Positions 25,344 through 34,029 of a stretch of DNA of 62,933 nt are shown here, piece by piece (position 1 is the first letter of the stretch; every line of letters starts with the position of its first letter). The notes below the pieces were generated by a model. The model saw only the letters and a program-made list of their open reading frames with translations, ran no database searches and had not been told where the DNA came from. The stretch is from Bacteroidaceae bacterium (GTDB taxonomy: Bacteria > Bacteroidota > Bacteroidia > Bacteroidales > Bacteroidaceae): contig JAGAAS010000078.1 in NCBI GenBank assembly GCA_017615125.1, forward strand, positions 1 to 62,933, given 5' to 3'. Position numbers and translations under genes: made by a program.

Positions 25344-26459
25344 CTATCGTTCTGTTTCCTGACTGCCCATGAGCCAAGCCTTGATGAACCCGTCTATCTT
25401 GCCGTCCATCACGCCTGTAACGTCGCTCGTCTGGTATCCCGTGCGATGATCCTTCACTCGTCTGTCGTCGAAGACGTACGAGCGGATCTGCGAGCCCCAT
25501 TCAATCTTCTTCTTGCCGGCTTCCACCTTGGCTCGCTCTTCCATACGGTGCTGAAGCTCACGGTCGTAGAGCTGCGAGCGGAGCAGGCGGAGGGCGTTCT
25601 CCTTATTCTTGGGCTGGTCGCGCGTTTCCGTATTCTCGATGAGGATTTCCTCCTCCTCGCCGGTATATGGGTCCTTGTACTGGTATCTCAGACGAACTCC
25701 CGACGACACCTTGTTAACGTTCTGTCCTCCGGCGCCTCCGCTGCGGAAGTAGTCCCAGGAGAGGCGTGCCGTTTCGATTTCCACCTCGATGGAATCATCA
25801 ACGAGTGGTGTGACGAAGACACTTGCAAACGAAGTCATTCGTTTTCCCTGCGCGTTGTAGGGGCTGACGCGCACCAGGCGGTGTACTCCATTCTCTCCCT
25901 TGAGGTATCCATACGCGTAGGGGCCGTCCATTTCGATGGTTACTGTCTTGATTCCGGCTTCGTCTCCGTCCTGAAGATTCTGGATGGAAGTCTTGTAGCC
26001 GTTGGATTCAGCCCACCGTAGGTACATTCGCATGAGCATCGAAGCCCAATCCTGCGCCTCCGTGCCTCCTGCTCCGGCATTGATTTTCAGAACACAGTCC
26101 ATGTTGTCGGCTTCCTCACGCAGCATGTTCTTGAGTTCAAGTTCCTCAATGGCCTTGACGGCTTTGGCGTAGGAGGCGTCAACTTCCTCTTCGGTGACGA
26201 GCTCGTCCTTGTAGAAGTCGAAGGCGAGTTCTAGCTCGTCGGCAAGGCTTTTCACTTCCTTGTATCCATCTATCCAGCTCTGGATGCTTTTCACCTTTTT
26301 CATCTGAGCCTCGGCTTTCTTGGCGTCGTCCCAGAAGCCCGGCACTTGAGTGCGCAGCTGTTCTTCCTCTACCTGTATGAGCTTCTCGTCAATGGCGAGG
26401 TAGCGGTAGAGAGCATCCACACGCTCTTTGATGTCCTTCAGTTGATCCTGTGTAATCAT
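25344..26459 (-). CDS. prfB: Peptide chain release factor 2 (RF2)
   Basis: 371 residues from MITQDQLKDIKERVDALYRYL; the open frame runs 42 codons further upstream but that part is not RF2-like and lies upstream of the promoter. The GGQ motif (SGGAGGQNVNKV) enters the peptidyl-transferase centre to release the peptide at UGA/UAA. The anticodon-like motif reads SPY (RVSPYNAQGKRMTSFASV) where E. coli RF2 has SPF. No internal frameshift is needed, so the E. coli type of RF2 autoregulation is absent. A promoter with good -7 and -33 boxes lies at 26483-26514. Confidence 0.96.
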   Translation of the reverse strand: MITQDQLKDIKERVDALYRYLAIDEKLIQVEEEQLRTQVPGFWDDAKKAEAQMKKVKSIQSWIDGYKEVKSLADELELAFDFYKDELVTEEEVDASYAKAVKAIEELELKNMLREEADNMDCVLKINAGAGGTEAQDWASMLMRMYLRWAESNGYKTSIQNLQDGDEAGIKTVTIEMDGPYAYGYLKGENGVHRLVRVSPYNAQGKRMTSFASVFVTPLVDDSIEVEIETARLSWDYFRSGGAGGQNVNKVSSGVRLRYQYKDPYTGEEEEILIENTETRDQPKNKENALRLLRSQLYDRELQHRMEERAKVEAGKKKIEWGSQIRSYVFDDRRVKDHRTGYQTSDVTGVMDGKIDGFIKAWLMGSQETER

Positions 26460-26482
26460 CGCTCTGTTGTTGTTTAGGACTG

Positions 26483-26514
26483 CAAAGGTAGTGCTTTTCG
26501 GGAGAAGGAGCAAA
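26483..26514 (-). promoter_or_regulatory. Bacteroidota-type promoter for prfB
   Basis: On the minus strand TTTG (complement of 26511-26514), 20 nt, then TACCTTTG (complement of 26483-26490). It lies about 24 nt upstream of the prfB ATG and supports the start chosen at 26459. Confidence 0.8.
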
Positions 26515-26628
26515 TTTTTTGGCGTAAACATCGAGGGAGATTTGCCGGAAGGCTGTATAGAGGAAAAAGTTTGCCGACGGCTCAATAAAAAAAGGAGAAA
26601 AAAAGCGAGGCTGTTAGTTTTTATTGTT

Positions 26629-26636
26629 TACCTTTG
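26629..26636 (+). promoter_or_regulatory. -7 box upstream of susC-like gene
   Basis: TACCTTTG matches the -7 consensus. No TTTG is present at the expected -33 position, which often goes with promoters that need an activator. The rest of the region 26460-26756 shows only the divergent prfB promoter. Confidence 0.5.
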
Positions 26637-26756
26637 CGATGTCAACGTATCTTTCACCGCAATGAAGCCGTGTGAACCGAATGTGTTGCCATGAAAAAAC
26701 GGAACAGAACAAATATGTTTTCCTTTATTATTAACCATCAAAAAACAATTAGTCAC

Positions 26757-29700
26757 ATGAAGAAAAGACTGCTTCTTCTATTGATGCCGCTTATGCTGGT
26801 ATCAATGGGACTGTCGGCCCAGAACGCCTCCGTAAGGGGAACGGTTGTGGACGCCACAGGTGAACCTGTAATCGGAGCCAGCGTCAAGGTGGTGCAGTAT
26901 CCCACCATCGGCGTGATAACCGATTACAACGGAGATTTTGCCCTCGAAGCTCCAGCTGACGCCAAGCAACTGGAGATCAGCTACGTGGGTATGGCGACAA
27001 AAAGAGTGAACATCCAAAGAGGAGCACTGAAGGTGATCCTTGAGGAAGACGCTGCCAACCTCGATGAGGTAGTGGTGGTGGGCTATGGTGTTCAGAAAAA
27101 GAGCGATGTTACAGGCGCTTTGGCGCGTGTTAATTCCGAAGAGCTGAACACTCGTCCCGTCAACAATGCCTTTGAAGCCCTGCAGGGTAAGGTGGCCGGT
27201 GTTGATATCACTTCCAGCGAGCGTCCTGGTACCGTAGGTTCCATCCTCATCCGTGGGTCCCGTTCCATCAAGGCAAGCAATAGCCCGCTTTACGTTGTGG
27301 ATGGTGTTCCCCTCAGCGCTGGTGGAATCGAAACCATCAACCCGCGCGACATCGAGAGCGTGGATGTGCTGAAGGATGCTTCCTCAACGGCCATCTATGG
27401 TAGTCGCGGTGCCAACGGTGTTGTTCTTATCACCACGAAGCGTGGACAAGCAGGCAAGATGAACCTCAACTACTCAGGTGCCGTAACCTTTGAGAAGCTT
27501 GTCGACAAGCAGCCCGCGATGACGGCTAGCGACTATATCACTTGGCGTCGTTGGGCATACTATAATAGTGCTCCCGACGTGTATACTCCTGGTGACAAGC
27601 CTACCAAAGAGCAAGATCAGAACTTCTTCTCGGGCGATGCCGCTGCACTTGCCAATGTCAACAAGGGCTGGGCAGGCGGAAGCTGGAACGGAAGTCTGGT
27701 AAGCGATACGCAATGGGAAAACTTCGTTACCCAAACAGGCATTACGCAAGAACATACAGTCAGCGCCAGTGGCGGTACGGAGAATGTACAGGCTATGGCT
27801 TCTGTGGGCTATCTCAATAACGAAGGAACCCAGAAGGGTCAGCAATATCAGCGTTTCACCTTTGCTAGTAACGTTGACGTGAAGGCTAAACCCTGGTTCA
27901 AGATGGGAGCAGGCTTCAATGCCAGCTATGGCGAGCAGAAGTACGGTTATAGCCGTACGGGACAGAGCACAAGTTCGGGTCCTACCGATATTTATAGCGC
28001 AGCAAAGGCTCTTCCTCACTACACAGTTGCGTATGATGAGAACGGTGAGATCATTACTAACCCCGGTGGGTCGGTTGTTAATGCCTATACGGTTATTGAT
28101 GAATGGAACAAGTCCAATGATAATCGTGAGAGCTTCCGCGTACTTGGCAGTTTCTACGGCCTCGTTGACTTCGGCAAGATTCTTGAGCCACTTGAGGGAT
28201 TGACCTTTAAGACAAACTTCGGTCCTGATCTCCGCTTCTATCGTAACGGAATTTTCATCGATTCCAATTCGGCTGTTAAGATGGGTAGTAAAAACTACGC
28301 TTCTGTCAAGATGGAGCGCTCCTTCAGCTGGACTCTTGACAATATGCTGAACTACGACAAGGAGTTCGGTGTAAGCAAGATCGGTCTCACCTTGCTTCAG
28401 AGTGCTTCCAAGTACAATTTCGAGAATATGTCGGAAAGCGCCAACATGATTCCCGATGCTAACTATCTGTGGTATTATATGAGCTCTATCGACATTACCG
28501 ATAGCGGCACGTACGGTGCTGGAATGAGCACGGGGCTCAGCGAATGGCAGTTGGCCAGCTACATGGCTCGCCTTAATTATTCGCTTCTCGACCGTTATCT
28601 GTTGACTGTCAGCGGACGTTACGACGGTTCCTCTGTGTTGGCAGAAGGACACAAGTGGGATTTCTTCCCCTCCGCTGCCTTTGGATGGCGCATCGACCAG
28701 GAGGAATTCATGGCTGATGTCAAAGCGGTAGACTTGTTGAAGCTTCGCTTCGGCTTGGGTACCACTGGTAACTCTTCCGTATCTCCTTACAGTACCTTGG
28801 GTAATATTCAAGGATTCTTCGTGCCGTTTAACGGAGGCAACGAGCAGGCTTTTGCCACCAACGAGCCGTATTACACCTCGAAGATGATTGAACTTGCCAA
28901 CAAAGAGCTCAGCTGGGAAAAGACCACGCAGTACAACCTTGGTCTTGACTTCAGCTTCCTGAAGGGGCGCATCAACGGTAGTATTGATGCTTACACAAGC
29001 CGTACGAACCGTCTTCTCCTCCCTATGTCTATCCCCACGCTGACGGGTTATGAGAAGACAAGTGCTAACGTCGGCAAGACGGCGAACAAGGGTATTGAAG
29101 TGGGACTTAACGTTATCCCCGTGCAGACAAGGGACTTCCAGTGGCTCAGCAACTTGAACTTCGCTTACCAGAAGAACCGCATCGTCGAGCTTGCTACTGG
29201 CAAGGAGGACGATATTTCCAACGAGTGGTTCATCGGAATGCCCATCGGCGTGTGGTACACATACGAGGTGGACGGCCTTTGGCAGGCTGAGGACGCTGAG
29301 GAAATGGCTAAGTTCAACGAGAACGGCGCCAACTTCGAGGTCGGAATGGTTAAGCCCGTCGACCAACTCGTGCTCAACGAGGAGACAGGCGAATACGAGA
29401 GGGACTATGTCATCAACGAGAAGGACAAAGTCATCGTCGGACAGAAGAGTCCTACGCTTACCTATGGATGGAACAACACGTTCTCTTACAAGAGCTTCGA
29501 GCTGGCTGTTGAACTCTACGGGCGCGCTGGTTATATGATCAGCACCGGCGGTGAAGGACAGTACGGTATGTATGCACAGCGCCAGATCGACTACTGGACT
29601 CCCAGCAACACCAACGCTGAGTACCAGAAGCCTATCTACAACACCTCCGGAGGTGATGCTTACTCATCCCTGCTCGGTTTCCGCAAGGCTAGCTTCTGCA

Positions 29701-29894
29701 AGCTGCGCAACGTTTCCCTTGGATACTACATGCCGAAGAAAGTCTGCAGAGAGCTCGGCATTCAGAACCTCAAGGTCTATGCTCAGGGAAAGAATCTGGG
29801 CGATGTATTCTCGACAGTCGACTTCCTCGACCTCGATCTTGGTACCAGCTACTACAACCGTGGCTTTACTATGGGCGTACAGATTGGTTTCTAA
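26757..29894 (+). CDS. SusC/RagA-family TonB-linked outer membrane transporter
   Basis: About 1045 residues from MKKRLLLLLMPLMLVSMGLSAQ, a clear signal peptide; an upstream in-frame ATG at 26691 would bury it. An N-terminal carboxypeptidase-like domain (ASVRGTVVDATGEPVIGASV) is followed by the SusC TonB-box region (LDEVVVVGYGVQKKSDVTGA), the plug (NNAFEALQGKVAGV ... ILIRGSRSI ... YVVDGVPL) and a large beta-barrel ending in aromatic GVQIGF. It imports oligosaccharides or peptides across the outer membrane with its SusD partner. The substrate cannot be read from the sequence; no glycosidase is in the operon. Confidence 0.95.
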   Translation: MKKRLLLLLMPLMLVSMGLSAQNASVRGTVVDATGEPVIGASVKVVQYPTIGVITDYNGDFALEAPADAKQLEISYVGMATKRVNIQRGALKVILEEDAANLDEVVVVGYGVQKKSDVTGALARVNSEELNTRPVNNAFEALQGKVAGVDITSSERPGTVGSILIRGSRSIKASNSPLYVVDGVPLSAGGIETINPRDIESVDVLKDASSTAIYGSRGANGVVLITTKRGQAGKMNLNYSGAVTFEKLVDKQPAMTASDYITWRRWAYYNSAPDVYTPGDKPTKEQDQNFFSGDAAALANVNKGWAGGSWNGSLVSDTQWENFVTQTGITQEHTVSASGGTENVQAMASVGYLNNEGTQKGQQYQRFTFASNVDVKAKPWFKMGAGFNASYGEQKYGYSRTGQSTSSGPTDIYSAAKALPHYTVAYDENGEIITNPGGSVVNAYTVIDEWNKSNDNRESFRVLGSFYGLVDFGKILEPLEGLTFKTNFGPDLRFYRNGIFIDSNSAVKMGSKNYASVKMERSFSWTLDNMLNYDKEFGVSKIGLTLLQSASKYNFENMSESANMIPDANYLWYYMSSIDITDSGTYGAGMSTGLSEWQLASYMARLNYSLLDRYLLTVSGRYDGSSVLAEGHKWDFFPSAAFGWRIDQEEFMADVKAVDLLKLRFGLGTTGNSSVSPYSTLGNIQGFFVPFNGGNEQAFATNEPYYTSKMIELANKELSWEKTTQYNLGLDFSFLKGRINGSIDAYTSRTNRLLLPMSIPTLTGYEKTSANVGKTANKGIEVGLNVIPVQTRDFQWLSNLNFAYQKNRIVELATGKEDDISNEWFIGMPIGVWYTYEVDGLWQAEDAEEMAKFNENGANFEVGMVKPVDQLVLNEETGEYERDYVINEKDKVIVGQKSPTLTYGWNNTFSYKSFELAVELYGRAGYMISTGGEGQYGMYAQRQIDYWTPSNTNAEYQKPIYNTSGGDAYSSLLGFRKASFCKLRNVSLGYYMPKKVCRELGIQNLKVYAQGKNLGDVFSTVDFLDLDLGTSYYNRGFTMGVQIGF

Positions 29895-29937
29895 ACGTAT
29901 GAGAAGAAAGAATATACGCACATGTATAATAAATAAT

Positions 29938-32103
29938 ATGAAAAGAACAATGAAAAAGATATTTAGTCTAATCCTGGCGGTGGCATTGCCTATCGCCGCC
30001 CTGGTAAGCTTGTCTTCCTGCAGCGATGAATTCCTCGAGGAAAACTGCCGAACCGCGCAGACCACACAGTGGTTTACGACGGAAGAGGGAATTCAAGACC
30101 TGGCTGACGCCCTTTACGGGAACATCCGCTGGCACTTTGGATACGAATGGGCTTATGGAATCACCATCTACGGATGCGACGAGTTTACATCCGCAGCCGA
30201 CCTTACCGCAGAGCCTTGGAATAACTACGACAACCGCCTTCAGGCTGCAAACTGCACCCCGAACAACGGAGCAGCCAACAAGAACTGTCCTCCTATGGAC
30301 GGCCTTTGGAATCAGATGTATTTCGGCATCAATACGGCCAATACCATTATTGAAAGCGCCGAAAAGGTAACTAACGAGGATGTCCGCAAGCGCTGCCTTG
30401 GCGAGGCATATTTCCTTCGCGGATATAACTTCTATCGCCTCTTCGCCCAGTACGGCGGAGCCGTTCTGCAGACCAAAGTTGCAGGCGGTGTTGTTCGTTC
30501 ATTCGAGCGTGCCACTGAGGAAGAAATGCTCAATCAGGTAATATCCGATTTCGAGCAGGCTTATGAACTGCTTCCCGCTACCTCTCCGCGCGGCGCAGGC
30601 GAGGGATGGGACAAGTATACGGCTGCCCACTTCCTGGCAAAGTCTCTTCTCTACCGTCAGAGCGAAAGAGCTGCTGAGTTCAATGCTAAATACGACAAGG
30701 CGACTGATTTGGACAAAGCCATTACTCTTTGCGACGAGGTAATCAAGGCTCACCCCCTTACCGCCGACTATGTAGACCTCTATGCTCGTTGGACCGGAAC
30801 GGATTGTGCAGCCGAAAGCAATCCTGAAATATTGATGGCTTGCCCTCATAGCGACAGCAACTCGGGACGTTTCGGAAACCGCACGTACAATTACTTCAAC
30901 CCCCAGTTCTCCAACTTCTCCGGCGGCTATGTTCAAAGAGGCCAGTACATTGGAGGAATGGACTTCCAGCGCTGTCGTCCAAACGAGTACGCTTATGCTG
31001 TATTCGACAACGTAAATGACTCCCGCATGTGGAAGACATTTAAGACTATCTATGGTTATAACAACTATCAGAGTCCCGAGACAATGCAGGGCGTCGGCTG
31101 TCCTGAAGGCGCTGAGCCCGTCCTTGGCGATCCTGGCATCATGTTTATCCTGAACAAGAAGAGCGATGCCCGCTTCATCACGGGGCAAGACGGCGACACG
31201 CAGTATGGAACTCTCGGACGCGGCGCTATTGCTCATACCTTCGTGAACCCTGAGAACGGCAAGTGGGTGCCCAACGTTGCTTCCGTTTACGCCAACGGAA
31301 AGTATGATATGTACAATCACGGCGTCAGCGGCAATTCGGCAACCTGCAACTTCTTCTGCGGAATCAACAAGACCGACGACGGAAGCCGTACCGCCGAGAA
31401 GGGAGATGCTCACCGCAACGTGACAATGGCTCGTACGGGTGAGACTTACCTCATCAAGGCTGAGTGTCAGGGCCGTCTGGGCAAGTATTCCGATGCTCTC
31501 GCTACTATCAACACCCTTCGCGCCCGTGCAGCCTTCAAGTCGGGTGAGGATCGTGAGGCTTACTGTGACGGATCGATGGCATTCGCTATTTCCGCCGGCG
31601 GTGACGCTGACAATTCTACCGCAACGGCTTCTCTCGGCAAGTGCAAGGATGCTGCAGGCAACAAGCTCACCAACATGGAAGCCTTCAATGTTTCCTATAT
31701 CCCCAAGAACACTTATTATCTCTCCACCGGCATCGAGAAAACGACTGCCAGCACGGAGTCAGCCATGAAGGTGACTTCTCTCAGCAACCTTCCCGCTGAG
31801 GATAAGTGGGTTATGGATAAGCTCGGCGTTACTCCCGGTGACAATCTCGACTGTTTACTCAACTTCATCATGAACGAGCGTACTCGCGAGCTTCTTGGTG
31901 AGTGGAACCGTTGGGAGGAGCTGGCTCGCACCAAGCTGTTGGTTAAGCGCGCAAAGGCTTTCAATCCTGAAGCTGCCGCAAATGTTTCCGAGCGCCACAA
32001 CTATCGTCCTGTTCCGCAGACGTTCATCGATGCACTCTTGAACGAGGATGGAACAAACCTCTCCGATGCTCAGAAAGCCGCTTGGCAGAACAAGGGATGG
32101 TAA
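29938..32103 (+). CDS. SusD/RagB-family nutrient-binding outer membrane lipoprotein
   Basis: About 721 residues from MKRTMKKIFSLILA; the ATG at 29950 is an equally good start. The open frame extends far upstream over susC but is not translated-looking there. The lipobox LVSLSSC precedes SDEFLEE, the typical SusD start. TPR-like helices (DVRKRCLGEAYFLRGYNFYRLFAQYGG) and the C-terminal NFIMNERTRELLGEWNRWEELART are SusD signatures. It caps the SusC barrel and binds substrate at the cell surface. It is larger than most SusD proteins (about 500-600), with extra loops. It follows susC by 43 bp. Confidence 0.94.
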   Translation: MKRTMKKIFSLILAVALPIAALVSLSSCSDEFLEENCRTAQTTQWFTTEEGIQDLADALYGNIRWHFGYEWAYGITIYGCDEFTSAADLTAEPWNNYDNRLQAANCTPNNGAANKNCPPMDGLWNQMYFGINTANTIIESAEKVTNEDVRKRCLGEAYFLRGYNFYRLFAQYGGAVLQTKVAGGVVRSFERATEEEMLNQVISDFEQAYELLPATSPRGAGEGWDKYTAAHFLAKSLLYRQSERAAEFNAKYDKATDLDKAITLCDEVIKAHPLTADYVDLYARWTGTDCAAESNPEILMACPHSDSNSGRFGNRTYNYFNPQFSNFSGGYVQRGQYIGGMDFQRCRPNEYAYAVFDNVNDSRMWKTFKTIYGYNNYQSPETMQGVGCPEGAEPVLGDPGIMFILNKKSDARFITGQDGDTQYGTLGRGAIAHTFVNPENGKWVPNVASVYANGKYDMYNHGVSGNSATCNFFCGINKTDDGSRTAEKGDAHRNVTMARTGETYLIKAECQGRLGKYSDALATINTLRARAAFKSGEDREAYCDGSMAFAISAGGDADNSTATASLGKCKDAAGNKLTNMEAFNVSYIPKNTYYLSTGIEKTTASTESAMKVTSLSNLPAEDKWVMDKLGVTPGDNLDCLLNFIMNERTRELLGEWNRWEELARTKLLVKRAKAFNPEAAANVSERHNYRPVPQTFIDALLNEDGTNLSDAQKAAWQNKGW

Positions 32104-32115
32104 TCAGTCGTCAGT

Positions 32116-32478
32116 ATGAAGCGGAACCGGATTTGTAATCTCTGCCTGCTCGGAGCTCTCGCGCTTACGCTTTCGTCCTGTCTAAATGGCAGTGACAAAG
32201 AGTATTACGAGCTGGCCGGCGGAAATCCCGACATCGACTTCCTGGAGTTCCTCAGCGACAGCACTTGTCTGTTCGTTGCCCCAGGACCGGTGGAGATGAC
32301 TTGTCCCTATGTCGAGAAGGACGGCGTCATCACAGTCTCTGTGATAGGCTTCGTCAAGGGAAAGCTCTACCGCGAGGACAAAAACACCTTGCGCGGAGAG
32401 GCGCCCTTCTTCGAGGGGACGTGGAAAAAGACCCGCCCGCACCGCGAGTCAGGCATTACATCCAAAGGTTCCGACTGA
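32116..32478 (+). CDS. Small lipoprotein of unknown function in the SusCD operon
   Basis: 120 residues with a lipoprotein signal (LLGALALTLSSC, then LNGSDKEYY). It begins 12 bp after susD, so it is certainly in the same transcript if susD is. Two beta-rich segments (FLSDSTCLFVAPGPVEMTCPYV, DGVITVSVIGFVKGKLY) suggest a small sandwich domain. I do not recognise the family. Third lipoproteins in Sus-like operons often bind the same ligand at the cell surface, so that is the natural guess. Confidence 0.75.
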   Translation: MKRNRICNLCLLGALALTLSSCLNGSDKEYYELAGGNPDIDFLEFLSDSTCLFVAPGPVEMTCPYVEKDGVITVSVIGFVKGKLYREDKNTLRGEAPFFEGTWKKTRPHRESGITSKGSD

Positions 32479-32505
32479 CGAATTGCCCTCCAGGCAATCT
32501 TCACG

Positions 32506-32536
32506 GCAGCGCTCCAGCAATGGGGCGCTGCTTTTT
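32506..32536 (+). terminator. Intrinsic terminator of the SusCD operon
   Basis: GCAGCGC (32506-32512) pairs with GCGCTGC (32525-32531), followed by five T. It lies 27 nt after the small lipoprotein stop. Confidence 0.85.
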
Positions 32537-32632
32537 ATTGCCAATCAGTTCCTTTGCTTCTCCCTCGCGCGCGCGAATACCTTATTAAATTATCACGCAC
32601 GCGCAAGCCTTCGCCGGAAAGGGCTGAAAAAA

Positions 32633-32710
32633 TATGGAGAAGGAATCTCGCCGTATGAAGAAAGAATCTCGCGAGATGTAGAAAGAAAAAAATTTTTACC
32701 CTTCTCCATA
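32633..32710 (+). repeat. Dispersed intergenic palindromic repeat, copy D (best-preserved)
   Basis: Bounded by the perfect 11-bp inverted repeat TATGGAGAAGG (32633-32643) and CCTTCTCCATA (32700-32710). The 56-nt centre holds CTCGCCGTATGAAGAAAG and the perfect palindrome ATCTCGCGAGAT (32666-32677), then an A/T block. It sits between the SusCD terminator and the DUF3467 promoter. The structure suggests a small non-autonomous mobile element or a REP-like sequence. Confidence 0.75.
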
Positions 32711-32738
32711 ATTTTTTCTGAAGAAAGAAGCGCGTGGG

Positions 32739-32770
32739 CTTGCTTATCTCGAAAAAGAGCAGTAAGTTTG
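32739..32770 (+). promoter_or_regulatory. Bacteroidota-type promoter for the DUF3467 gene
   Basis: CTTG (32739-32742), 20 nt, then TAAGTTTG (32763-32770), about 30 nt before the ATG at 32801. Confidence 0.65.
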
Positions 32771-32800
32771 CAACAGAAACCAATAAGAAGAAAAACAGAT

Positions 32801-33118
32801 ATGGACAACAATCAAAAACCTGAGAATCAGTTCCAAATCGAACTGAAACCTGATGTGGCAGAGGGGACATACGCCAATCTTGCCGTCATTTCCCACTCGT
32901 CGAGCGAGTTTGTACTTGATTTCATCCGCGTCCTTCCCGGCGTGCCGAAGGGGCAAGTGAAGTCGCGCGTGATCCTTACTCCCGAGCATGCGAAGCGCCT
33001 CATGCTGGCGCTGCAGGACAATGTCAGCAAGTACGAGAACGCGTTCGGCACCATCCAGCTTCCTGAAAAGAAGGGGATGTTTGTTCCCAGAATGTCGGAT
33101 TTCAAGGGCGAGGCATAG
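32801..33118 (+). CDS. DUF3467 family protein
   Basis: 105 residues starting MDNNQKPENQFQIELKPDVAEG; the open frame extends upstream through repeat copy D but the promoter at 32739-32770 excludes that. The body (GTYANLAVISHSSSEFVLDFIRVLPG...KSRVILTPEHAKRLMLALQDNVSKYE) is typical of DUF3467, a small cytoplasmic family of unknown function. As I recall, in Bacteroides it lies between rpoC and rpsL; here it still precedes rpsL but rpoBC is not upstream. It has its own promoter and terminator. Confidence 0.88.
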   Translation: MDNNQKPENQFQIELKPDVAEGTYANLAVISHSSSEFVLDFIRVLPGVPKGQVKSRVILTPEHAKRLMLALQDNVSKYENAFGTIQLPEKKGMFVPRMSDFKGEA

Positions 33119-33144
33119 CGCTTTCTTCCCGTTGTACAGAGCCA

Positions 33145-33187
33145 GTCAGGGGCGATGTCCAAGAAAGGATATCGTCCCTGACTTTTT
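33145..33187 (+). terminator. Intrinsic terminator after DUF3467
   Basis: A long near-perfect stem begins GTCAGGG and ends CCCTGAC, with CGATGTCC pairing to GGATATCG inside, followed by five T. It lies 26 nt after the DUF3467 stop and separates it from the str operon. Confidence 0.88.
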
Positions 33188-33278
33188 CGCGTTTTTCCCG
33201 CGTTTTTGAGGGAAAAGGGAGCGAAAAGGCTTTTTTTATATTTTTTTAACGCTATTTTCCAAAAAAAGGCAAACTTTC

Positions 33279-33309
33279 TTTGCTGGATAAATATTTCTTC
33301 GTAACTTTG
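33279..33309 (+). promoter_or_regulatory. Strong promoter of the str-S10-spc-alpha ribosomal block
   Basis: TTTG (33279-33282), exactly 19 nt, then TAACTTTG (33302-33309): a full match to the Bacteroidota consensus, with A-tracts upstream. The predicted start is near 33316, leaving a leader of about 138 nt before rpsL. The leader (33316-33453) is G-rich, with pairs such as AGGCC/GGCCT, and may be structured, but I recognise no known riboswitch in it. Confidence 0.85.
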
Positions 33310-33453
33310 CACCCCAAAATGTAAAGACCGGACTTTCGGGAAGGGCCGCAAGACAGTGAAAAAAGGCCGGAGTGTAGTTGAGAAGTGAGCGAGGAAGGCC
33401 TTTACGGATAGAAGGATTATACATTATAACAAAATAATTAAAAACAAAACAAA

Positions 33454-33840
33454 ATGCCTACAATTCAGCAATTAGTAAGGAAAGGCCGTACGGTGCTGGT
33501 AGACAAGAGCAAGAGCCCTGCTTTGGATTCGTGTCCACAGCGTCGTGGCGTATGTGTTCGTGTGTACACTACCACCCCTAAGAAGCCTAATTCGGCAATG
33601 AGAAAAGTTGCCCGTGTTCGTTTAACCAACCAGAAGGAAGTGAACTCCTACATCCCCGGTGAGGGCCACAACCTTCAGGAGCACTCTATTGTACTCGTAC
33701 GCGGCGGACGTGTAAAGGATCTCCCTGGCGTTCGTTACCATATCGTACGCGGTACTCTCGACACTGCAGGAGTTGCTAACCGCACGCAGCGCCGCTCGAA
33801 GTACGGTGCAAAGCGTCCGAAAGCTGCAAAGAAGAAATAA
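33454..33840 (+). CDS. rpsL: 30S ribosomal protein S12
   Basis: 128 residues. S12 stabilises the decoding centre. [13 protein letters not shown] and [13 protein letters not shown] hold the two lysines (E. coli K43 and K88) whose changes give streptomycin resistance, and both are wild type here. It is the first gene of the ribosomal block, behind the promoter at 33279-33309. The start is the ATG after an A-rich stretch, normal for this phylum. Confidence 0.98.
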   Translation: MPTIQQLVRKGRTVLVDKSKSPALDSCPQRRGVCVRVYTTTPKKPNSAMRKVARVRLTNQKEVNSYIPGEGHNLQEHSIVLVRGGRVKDLPGVRYHIVRGTLDTAGVANRTQRRSKYGAKRPKAAKKK

Positions 33841-34029
33841 ATTAACCGCTGACCGGTTGTTGAAGAGGTGCTTAGGCATCGGTGTCGCGAGGCACTCACA
33901 GTAAACGCCAGTCGTAAAACAAAGAATATTAACCGTTTTTGGTTTGTTGAGCTAGAAGGTTGAGTAAATGTCTCGGTGGAGACGTTGAAGAACAGCAGCC
34001 TCAAACAAAAGACAAAAAAGTTTTTCGGA
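33841..34029 (+). promoter_or_regulatory. Long rpsL-rpsG spacer, possible S7 regulatory region
   Basis: 189 nt without a gene inside the operon, far longer than the other spacers. It contains AACC/GGTT pairs and the hairpin GTCTC-GGTG-GAGAC (33970-33983). In E. coli, S7 represses translation by binding the rpsL-rpsG spacer; a similar role here is inferred from position only. Confidence 0.4.

Noticed and set aside
26460-26585. N-terminal extension of RF2 or a programmed frameshift in prfB
   Set aside because: The extension lies upstream of a good promoter (26483-26514) and is not RF2-like; the RF2 frame is continuous from MITQ.
29551-29937. Extended SusD start inside susC
   Set aside because: The extension overlaps the end of susC in another frame; the lipoprotein signal starts at 29938/29950.
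32483-32800. Upstream extension of the DUF3467 frame
   Set aside because: It covers a terminator, repeat copy D and a promoter, so it is not coding.
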